From a virus, in the IMG/VR virus record IMGVR_UViG_3300037502_001423, positions 1 through 23,271 of that record: a stretch of 23,271 bases of DNA, one strand, 5' to 3'. Of the stretch, positions 18,200 through 23,271 are shown in pieces. Every line of letters starts with the position of its first letter. Positions within the stretch are counted from its first letter, which is position 1. The notes under the pieces were generated by a model. The model did no database searches. It saw only the letters and a list, made by a program, of their open reading frames with translations, and had not been told where the DNA came from. The position numbers and the translations under genes were made by a program.

Positions 18200-18597
18200 T
18201 GTTGATGATTGGATTAGCCCGCCTGGGCAATGACCCAGAGGTTCGGTATACACAAGACGGCAAGGCCATTATGGATTTGTCCCTAGCGTTTTCTTATGGC
18301 CGCAAGGTTGACGGTAAGCAGCCAACCCAATGGGTAGATGGGACCATGTGGGGTGACCGTTGCGAAAAGTTAAAGCCGCATTTGACCAAAGGCCAGCTGT
18401 TGTTTGTCAGCATGACCGAGCCCCATGTAGAAACCTATAAGCGCAAAGATGGCACCGAGGGGGTCAGTTTAAGGGCTAGGGTGGGCGAATTAGAGTTTGC
18501 TGGGTCTAAGACTAACTCGCAGCCAGAAACGCCTCAGAGCGCCGCAAAATACCCTTCTCGGTCATATGTGCCTATTGACGATGACAACCCATTCTAG
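18199..18597 (+). CDS. ssb: Single-stranded DNA-binding protein
   Basis: This 132-residue OB-fold protein begins MLMIGLARLGNDPEVRYTQD. The strand GKAIMDLSLAFSYG, VDGTMWGDRCEKLKPHLTKG and YKRKDGTEGVSLRARVGELE correspond to the SSB core. It ends in the acidic tip DDDNPF, the partner-binding tail of bacterial SSBs (DDDIPF). It protects single strands made by the exonuclease and recruits host repair proteins. GGAGAA lies upstream of ATG, within the exonuclease C-terminal codons. It is short compared with host SSB (about 175). Confidence 0.93.
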   Translation: MLMIGLARLGNDPEVRYTQDGKAIMDLSLAFSYGRKVDGKQPTQWVDGTMWGDRCEKLKPHLTKGQLLFVSMTEPHVETYKRKDGTEGVSLRARVGELEFAGSKTNSQPETPQSAAKYPSRSYVPIDDDNPF

Positions 18598-18607
18598 GAG
18601 AGGAAAA

Positions 18608-18862
18608 ATGAAAATGATCATAGCCGGAGTTTGTTTACTAATCTTTAGTGGTTGCGGCATCCTGCCAGACAAGCAGGCCATGCCGGAGCAGCAGCTGGTA
18701 GTGGACGATAAAGTCCATGCCATGAGCCGTCTTGAGGTGGTTACGGCCATTCAGGATTGCCAGGTAGCTAAGACCAGGGCGGTAGTGATTTACGCAAAAC
18801 GCAAAGTAGGTGGCATGACCCGTGACATTGTGGTGGATGTTTCATGCGCCCCGCTTTATTGA
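18608..18862 (+). CDS. Small lipoprotein
   Basis: This 84-residue protein begins MKMIIAGVCLLIFSGCGILP: basic N-terminus, hydrophobic core and an FSGC lipobox with Cys16 as the lipidated residue. The mature part is about 70 residues and ends MTRDIVVDVSCAPLY. The position after SSB is odd for a lysis gene, but a spanin-like outer-membrane lipoprotein or superinfection-exclusion lipoprotein are both possible. GGAGAGG lies upstream. It overlaps the next ORF by 19 bp. The role is not identifiable. Confidence 0.75.
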   Translation: MKMIIAGVCLLIFSGCGILPDKQAMPEQQLVVDDKVHAMSRLEVVTAIQDCQVAKTRAVVIYAKRKVGGMTRDIVVDVSCAPLY

Positions 18863-19017
18863 TTGTTGGGGCCGTTTTGCTTGTTTTAGGGCATCTGGAG
18901 GCCGTTCATAACGCCTACCTTGAGGGGTTTTCAGATGCGGTAATCATGCAAGAAAAAAACCCCACGGTTGAGGTGGGGCCAAAGGGTGCCAAAGAAACAC
19001 CAGAAGTCACTATTTAG
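18844..19017 (+). CDS. Small membrane-anchored protein, 57 residues
   Basis: ATG at 18844 lies inside the lipoprotein's last codons. The product has an N-terminal membrane segment (ALLIVGAVLLVLGHL) and a hydrophilic tail rich in Glu, Pro and Lys. The nested arrangement, with the start inside a lipoprotein frame, recalls overlapping spanin pairs, but in spanins the lipoprotein is usually the embedded member. Its codons contain the hairpin that forms the terminator of the convergent endolysin operon. Function unknown. Confidence 0.6.
   Translation: MRPALLIVGAVLLVLGHLEAVHNAYLEGFSDAVIMQEKNPTVEVGPKGAKETPEVTI
18953..18978 (-). terminator. Intrinsic terminator of the lysis operon
   Basis: On the minus strand a CCCCAC / GTGGGG stem with a 7-nt loop is followed by seven U residues, 44 bp after the endolysin stop. 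It lies entirely within the rightward gene at 18844-19017, so its sequence is coding on the other strand. Confidence 0.8.
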
Positions 19018-19021
19018 TTTA

Positions 19022-19459
19022 TCACGCGTATGGCCGAGTGCCGCTGCGATCAATAATTAATGCCTGCTGCCGGGGTTTGTCTTCCGGATTGTTGGGGATT
19101 GAGATGTGGGTCCAGCGGTCAAACTCGCGGATTACTTGGTCATAGCCAATATCCGCAGCCATCACGGCCTTTACTACCTCGTCTGGGGTCATACCTGGGA
19201 CACGAATATCCGCAGCGCAGCCAATCCGGTGCTGACTAGAGTCTTTAGACCCTACGGCATCGTTTACCAGCTTGGACCTAAATGCGCTATTAATCATGAC
19301 GGGTTTGCCGCCAACAACCGTTTTAACTTGCTCTAAAAACTCTGCCAACCGTTTTAAATTTGATAATTCATTGAGGTTTGGTGAGTTGTCCCAGCCGTTC
19401 CGGGCGGCAGTTTCAGAGGCAGTTAATTCCTCAAGAGTAAAGTGTTCACTTAGGTTCAT
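19022..19459 (-). CDS. Endolysin, M15-family peptidase
   Basis: This 145-residue protein starts MNLSEHFTLEEL, as M15_3 peptidases do. SAFRS (58-62), SSQHRIGCAADI (74-85) with zinc ligands His77 and Asp84, and RWTHIS (115-120) with the third ligand His118 form the active site. It would cleave a peptidoglycan stem or cross-link peptide bond (D-Ala-D-Ala or L-Ala-D-Glu class). It has no signal peptide, so it depends on the holin encoded just upstream, whose gene overlaps it by 14 bp. The end (ALIIDRSGTRPY) is typical. It terminates the leftward lysis operon. Confidence 0.9.
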   Translation of the reverse strand: MNLSEHFTLEELTASETAARNGWDNSPNLNELSNLKRLAEFLEQVKTVVGGKPVMINSAFRSKLVNDAVGSKDSSQHRIGCAADIRVPGMTPDEVVKAVMAADIGYDQVIREFDRWTHISIPNNPEDKPRQQALIIDRSGTRPYA

Positions 19460-19856
19460 CTTTTTTAGCCTTCATTTCCATAATCTTTTCAAGGGTTCGA
19501 CCACCAAAATAGGCCGACATAATCAACATACCCCATTCGCCTAATAAATTGACATACGATTCTTTGGCATCGTAACCAAATGCCGACATCATGGCAAACA
19601 AGAAATAGCCTGCAAAAATAGCAACTAAAGACATTGGTCTGATGTTTTTTGATAGCCAGGAATCGCTTGATAGGTCTGCTTTCCACCGGTCAGATATATT
19701 GTTTTGCTCGTTCATGTCGGCCTGTAATTCGGCCAGTTTGCCTTCTTGCTGCATCTTTAATAATTCTTGCTGGGCCTTGGCTTTAGCCTCTGGGTCTGGA
19801 ATAAATTTATCTAGGACCTTCATCCCAACATCAAATAAAGCGGTTAACGGAAACAT
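19446..19856 (-). CDS. Holin, GTA/3-TM type
   Basis: This 136-residue protein has an amphipathic N-terminus (LTALFDVGMKVLDKFIPDPE), a Gln/Glu-rich helix, and the segment SWLSKNIRPMSLVAIFAGYF that opens the membrane part. Further membrane helices run to GMLIMSAYFGGRTLEKIMEM. The order PDPxAKAxA...SWLSKNIRPM...YFGGRTxEK is the signature of 3-TM holins (gene-transfer-release type). It would permeabilise the inner membrane to release the endolysin. Its start shares a base with the preceding stop (TAATG). Confidence 0.88.
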   Translation of the reverse strand: MFPLTALFDVGMKVLDKFIPDPEAKAKAQQELLKMQQEGKLAELQADMNEQNNISDRWKADLSSDSWLSKNIRPMSLVAIFAGYFLFAMMSAFGYDAKESYVNLLGEWGMLIMSAYFGGRTLEKIMEMKAKKDEPK

Positions 19857-20308
19857 TATTTTTTACTCCCCCATACTATGTAATACGCAATCCAAGCTGC
19901 CACTAAAAAACACCAAAACTGAACCCACTTAACTTTAGCTAGTTCCGCGTCAAAGTATTTCTTATCCTCACGCTCTAGCCGTTCAATTTCAGTTTTAATG
20001 TCTAATAACTTTTGCCACTCTTTTGTTCCATACTTCTTAATAAAATCTACTCTTAACTTATATTCTTCATCCGAAATCTTTTTCCGGTGCTTGTATTCTT
20101 CTAGGGCCTTGTAAATTGCCCTTTCTTTTTTTAACTCTGCTTCTCTGCGCTCTCTAATCCTTGCTTGCGCTTGCTGTTTTGCTACATCAACTGCCTCTTT
20201 TTGAACATCCTCGATGTTCTTACCAATCTCTCTACCGGCCTCTCGGCCTGTCTTTAAACCCTCACTAATGCCCTTGGCACCAGCGGATAGCCCCAATTCG
20301 TCTGCCAT
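19856..20308 (-). CDS. Coiled-coil protein with C-terminal membrane anchor
   Basis: This 150-residue protein has a Gly-rich start (GLSAGAKGISEGLKTGREAG), then a highly charged helix from about 35 to 125 (ARIRERREAELKKE onward). It ends in one membrane segment (VQFWCFLVAAWIAYYIVW) with a KK tail. This is a tail-anchored topology. It is adjacent to the holin, so a lysis or envelope role is plausible (an i-spanin-like coiled coil would have the anchor at the other end). Not assigned. Confidence 0.7.
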   Translation of the reverse strand: MADELGLSAGAKGISEGLKTGREAGREIGKNIEDVQKEAVDVAKQQAQARIRERREAELKKERAIYKALEEYKHRKKISDEEYKLRVDFIKKYGTKEWQKLLDIKTEIERLEREDKKYFDAELAKVKWVQFWCFLVAAWIAYYIVWGSKK

Positions 20309-20314
20309 ATCTCA

Positions 20315-20491
20315 TCATTTATCTTTTAATTTCCGCAATATGTCTGAGATTGGCATTCCTTTTATTTCTTTCCACCCAATGTAAATGCAGGCATACATGA
20401 TGAATAAGAAAAAACTAAAAAATACCGCAAAGGTTATTACCGCAAAAAAAGCGATAAATAAAGCAAACATATTTAGAATGGTCATTAACAT
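20315..20491 (-). CDS. Small membrane protein, 58 residues
   Basis: This 58-residue, very hydrophobic protein has a continuous membrane region from TILNMFALFIAFFAVITFAV to FLFIMYACIYIGW, about 35 residues, enough for two close helices or one long one. A basic tail follows (KEIKGMPISDILRKLKDK). Its ATG directly follows the preceding stop. It lies in the holin cluster; an antiholin or second holin is a possibility only. Confidence 0.65.
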   Translation of the reverse strand: MLMTILNMFALFIAFFAVITFAVFFSFFLFIMYACIYIGWKEIKGMPISDILRKLKDK

Positions 20492-20707
20492 TTAATTGGC
20501 CATTAGTATGACAACCGAAATAAACAAAAGAATTAGGATATAGATTCTTTTTGCCCAATACTGTTTATTAAGTATCCGCGGGTCTTGAATCAAATAACTC
20601 TGCAACTCCAGCATATCCTGCTCGCTTTCAATGTATTTTGGCCTTAACGGATTAAGATCATACTTAGAGCCAATCTTAATTTTGCCGTTGTTATATGGCA
20701 CATCCAT
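20492..20707 (-). CDS. Tail-anchored small protein, 71 residues
   Basis: This 71-residue protein has a polar N-terminal part (VPYNNGKIKIGSKYDLNPLR), a segment LELQSYLIQDPRILNKQYW and a C-terminal membrane helix (IYILILLFISVVILMAN). It overlaps the preceding gene's stop by one base and abuts the next gene. It belongs to the group of small membrane genes before the holin. No family is recognised. Confidence 0.65.
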   Translation of the reverse strand: MDVPYNNGKIKIGSKYDLNPLRPKYIESEQDMLELQSYLIQDPRILNKQYWAKRIYILILLFISVVILMAN

Positions 20708-20961
20708 TACTTATCTGCCTTATCGTTTAGCCGGTCAAAAAACGAGGACATAATGCTTTCTAGCTTGTCAAACCGTGCGGCCATTTCAATCCTTACTTCT
20801 TTTAGGTCATCTCGGCGGACATAGATTTCTGGTAAGTCTTTTTCAATTTGGTGGATGTCTCGGCGCAATTCCTTGACCGAATCCCATATTTCTCTGGCAA
20901 ACCAACCGATTGCTGCAACAAGGCATCCTAATCCGAAGTTAATAATTGTCTGCCATTCCAT
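20707..20961 (-). CDS. N-anchored coiled-coil protein, spanin- or holin-like
   Basis: This 84-residue protein has a membrane helix near the N-terminus (IINFGLGCLVAAIGWFA) followed by a charged coiled coil (VKELRRDIHQIEKDLPEIYV to KLESIMSSFFDRL). This N-in anchor plus coiled-coil layout is shared by small i-spanins and by phage proteins near holins. No matching outer-membrane lipoprotein is next to it; the one at 18608 is on the opposite strand. It starts 1 bp after the collar fibre gene's stop. Confidence 0.65.
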   Translation of the reverse strand: MEWQTIINFGLGCLVAAIGWFAREIWDSVKELRRDIHQIEKDLPEIYVRRDDLKEVRIEMAARFDKLESIMSSFFDRLNDKADK

Positions 20962-20962
20962 A

Positions 20963-21712
20963 TTAGGTCTTCATGATGTAGCAAAGGGCATAATAAGGAG
21001 GCAGATTGGCGTTAGTTCCGCTTGTACCAGAATTTGCAGTTGTTGTAGCAACAGTAATTCCAGTTGTCGCAGTTTGGATCATTTGAGTAGAAGTTGTATT
21101 TACTGAACCACTAAATGAATTAGTGTATTGCGCTCCTGCTGATGAACTTCCGCTAGTTTGTGTTATTGCATCATGGTCATGCCCAGGGTCTGTAACTGTA
21201 GAAGTTGCTGTATGGTTATGAGTAACCACAATAGAATCCGCAGAACCGCCAGTTGCATTTACTGCATAAGTAGACCCCGCACCAACAATAAATCGGTCTC
21301 TTAGGTCTGGTGTGCCATTTGAGCCATTACACAAAACATAACCAGCAGGAATTGAGCCAATTGAGCCAGACCATAAGAAAATACCTCCGGCAGGAATTGG
21401 GGTTGCAGCTGGTGGTGTTGCACTAACAATTCCATAAAGATTGTCGTATGTTTGTATGGTTACATCTGCGGATGTTTTTAATACAAATTTATAGAAAAAA
21501 CCCTCTGTTAACCAAATAGTTGACGGTGGACGGCCATCTGTTCCCAAAATAATTGGGTTGGTATTAGCAATTAAACCGCTAGAATCGGTATAAGTTGTAA
21601 GCGGGGTTGTAGACCCAGCTTGGTAGGTATAAATTTTGCCGGCGTTTAATGGCAGGCCATCATTATTAAAAAACTGAAAACCATTGCCTATGGGGGATAG
21701 ATTGACTGCCAT
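20963..21712 (-). CDS. Tail fibre with tail-collar domain
   Basis: This 249-residue protein begins MAVNLSPIGNGFQFFNNDGL and continues GKIYTYQAGSTTPLTTYTDS. This pattern occurs in head/tail-binding N-terminal domains of tailspikes. Residues from about 105 match the phage tail-collar domain: PAGGIFLWSGSIGSIPAGYV, LCNGSNGTPDLRDRFIVGAG and VVTHNHT. NLPPYYALCYIMK follows at the C-terminus. The Ser/Thr-rich His-containing insert (NHTATSTVTDPGHDHD) may bind metal, as in T4 gp12-like fibres. It is probably receptor-binding. Its ATG lies 2 bp after the injection protein's stop. Confidence 0.88.
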   Translation of the reverse strand: MAVNLSPIGNGFQFFNNDGLPLNAGKIYTYQAGSTTPLTTYTDSSGLIANTNPIILGTDGRPPSTIWLTEGFFYKFVLKTSADVTIQTYDNLYGIVSATPPAATPIPAGGIFLWSGSIGSIPAGYVLCNGSNGTPDLRDRFIVGAGSTYAVNATGGSADSIVVTHNHTATSTVTDPGHDHDAITQTSGSSSAGAQYTNSFSGSVNTTSTQMIQTATTGITVATTTANSGTSGTNANLPPYYALCYIMKT

Positions 21713-21714
21713 AA

Positions 21715-23271
21715 TTATTGTCCTTTACCAACATCTTTAAGAGGAACCATCTTTTTCTGGGCGCGTTTTAATGCAGATTTTTCTGCCATCGCCACACCTT
21801 TTTTTGCACCATACATACCGCCAACCGTTGCGCCAACTCCAGCGCCTGGCACGCCACCAAGCGCACCACCTACAGCACCACCCATAGAGGTTCCCAAAGT
21901 TCCTAAAAGCGGGGCCGCGCCCAATCGAATTAGGTTGTGGGCTTGTATTGCTGCGCCAGGATAAGATGCATCGTATTTAACAAGGTGTCCAGCATCGTGC
22001 AAATCTTTAACCATCTGCGCAATTTCCTTGTCTTCCATCAAAACGCCTAGTTTACGGTTGTTGTCGTTAAGGTATTTTGTTATGGCAGCTGCATTCCATT
22101 GGCCTTTATTTTTAGAGCCCTCTTGCAATATACGGTTTGCAAACTGCGCCCTAATTTCTGCAATTGCAGCATCTGCTTGGGGCCTTACTTCTTCTGGCAT
22201 TTCTTTAAGCAGCTTGATTAAATGCCGTTGCTGATCTACATCCATCCGCTCAACAGTCGATGCAATTTTTTCAAACGGCACGGCGCGGTTCATAGGTGAC
22301 TGTGGATCGTAATCCATAATCTTGGCCACACCTTTTGGATCGTCTAGTAAACGAGCAATCTTGGTGCGAATATCCCTGGCTTTTTTGTAAACATCTTGTC
22401 CGGCCACGCTAGTAACATCGTTATCAATTCTGTCTTTTAAACGGCCAATAATTCCAGACCGCTCATTATTCCAGTTGGAATTAATGTATTTGCGTAAATT
22501 TTCTGCCTGTTCTACCGTCATTGGCTTTACTTTGCCGTTTGCGTCTAGCAAATCATTTTCTCTTAAATGCGACTCTATACCACGGCGCAAGGACATAAAA
22601 CTGTCGTTTACCGTAAAGTTGGAATCTGTATCTAAGAATTTCTGTATGTTGCTTGGCACCACCGCCGGTTGATTACCAGCAACTTGTTTGGCGCTTTCAT
22701 ATGCTTGGTTCATCTGGGTTTGCAGCGCAGTTTTAAAGTCATCAAACGGGCGCGCAATCCGTGTGCCACGGTCATATAAAGCAGTTTCATCAAGCCCTAA
22801 AGTTCCGCCGGTGCGCTCAACAATCCGTTGACCAAAGTTTTCTAATGTGGCTCGCTCGTTAGCCAATGTGTCCCTGTAAAGCTGTCCTACTGGCGCGTCT
22901 ACTTTGCTGGTCTGGAACTCATTAGCAGCTGCAAATCCATCGCCTAAAATTGATGATTCACGAGCGTTTTCTAAACCAACACGGGACAAAATTTGTTTGC
23001 GCTGCTCTTGTTCTGCCAAGTTTACTTTGCCTTTGGGCGCGTATTTAACCTCTGGAAATGGCTGCGTATTGGTTGGCGCAGGCATTGTTGGAGTTTGAAT
23101 TTTTGGTGCGGGCGGTAATGTGCCAGTTGGCGCACCTTTTTTAGCCTGTAATTGGGCTTGAAACTCCGCATAAGTTACTTTTGGTTTGCCAACAGTTGGC
23201 TCAACTCTTGGAGTCTCTGGTAATTTTGGCTCGGCAGTTCCTAGGGCGGTTTCTACCTTTTCAGCAGTTTT
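21715..23271 (-). CDS. Injection-type internal virion protein, 5' end outside window
   Basis: 519 codons are open from the stop at 21715 to the right edge, so the N-terminus is missing. The internal ATG at 23085 is probably not the start, because the frame stays open through a Pro/Lys-rich linker upstream. The body is long and helical. The part DDPKGVAKIMDYDPQSPMN, then LKEMPEEVRPQADAAIAEI, resembles large phage virion or ejection proteins. The C-terminus has a glycine zipper (GTSMGGAVGGALGGVPGAG and onward) followed by a Lys-rich end, suited to membrane insertion during DNA entry. It adjoins a tail fibre. The role as a DNA-ejection protein is inferred. Confidence 0.75.
   Translation of the reverse strand, partial: KTAEKVETALGTAEPKLPETPRVEPTVGKPKVTYAEFQAQLQAKKGAPTGTLPPAPKIQTPTMPAPTNTQPFPEVKYAPKGKVNLAEQEQRKQILSRVGLENARESSILGDGFAAANEFQTSKVDAPVGQLYRDTLANERATLENFGQRIVERTGGTLGLDETALYDRGTRIARPFDDFKTALQTQMNQAYESAKQVAGNQPAVVPSNIQKFLDTDSNFTVNDSFMSLRRGIESHLRENDLLDANGKVKPMTVEQAENLRKYINSNWNNERSGIIGRLKDRIDNDVTSVAGQDVYKKARDIRTKIARLLDDPKGVAKIMDYDPQSPMNRAVPFEKIASTVERMDVDQQRHLIKLLKEMPEEVRPQADAAIAEIRAQFANRILQEGSKNKGQWNAAAITKYLNDNNRKLGVLMEDKEIAQMVKDLHDAGHLVKYDASYPGAAIQAHNLIRLGAAPLLGTLGTSMGGAVGGALGGVPGAGVGATVGGMYGAKKGVAMAEKSALKRAQKKMVPLKDVGKGQ

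Noticed and set aside
1-23271. Integrase, lysogeny repressor or attachment site
   Set aside because: No tyrosine or serine recombinase motif, CI-like protein or att-like direct repeat was found in the window. Lysogeny genes could lie outside it.

Overview
The window is a piece of a tailed-phage genome (Caudoviricetes), most likely a P22-like podovirus. The evidence is a PBSX/P22-type large terminase, a portal of about 750 residues with a long C-terminal helical barrel, a scaffold, a P22-gp5-like coat protein, a tailspike-like collar protein and a glycine-zipper injection-type protein. Moderate G+C, Gram-negative-style lysis genes and a lipoprotein signal suggest a proteobacterial host, perhaps a freshwater betaproteobacterium; the host is inference. 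I see no integrase, CI-like repressor, tRNA or attachment site. Both window ends cut genes.

Layout. (1) 1-9461, leftward: late virion module. Read in its own direction it runs small terminase, large terminase, portal, scaffold, coat, a small head protein, terminator, glycosyltransferase, a small virion-type protein and a long repeat-containing tail fibre cut by the left edge. (2) 9544-9973, rightward: a small island with a zinc-ribbon protein and three micro-ORFs. (3) 9977-15021, leftward: an operon-like run. In transcription order it has a hypothetical protein, a micro membrane protein, a replication-type protein, a cytosine methyltransferase with a second reading frame nested along almost its whole length, an HNH nuclease, a RusA resolvase, a winged-helix protein, a DUF5856-like protein, small Cys- or Lys-rich proteins, a GroES co-chaperonin and an ADP-ribosyltransferase-like protein. 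(4) 15022-15694: a non-coding control region of about 670 bp between divergent operons. It holds a leftward promoter, a GC-rich structured block that looks like a small RNA with its own terminator, four palindromes at an exact 21-bp period followed by an A/T-rich stretch (origin-like), and a rightward promoter overlapped by an 11-bp palindrome. (5) 15695-19017, rightward: early genes leading to an ERF annealase, YqaJ/lambda-Exo nuclease and SSB recombination set, then a lipoprotein and a small membrane protein. (6) 19022-23271, leftward: M15 endolysin, 3-TM holin, four small membrane proteins, a collar-type tail fibre and an injection-type protein cut by the right edge.

The parts fit a lytic-type programme. 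Divergent early promoters would drive recombination/replication genes rightward and DNA-processing/host-takeover genes leftward, and the two leftward late blocks build the particle and lyse the cell. The most unusual elements are the dual-coding methyltransferase locus, the 21-bp palindrome array with the adjacent predicted RNA, the phage GroES and the ADP-ribosyltransferase-like protein.
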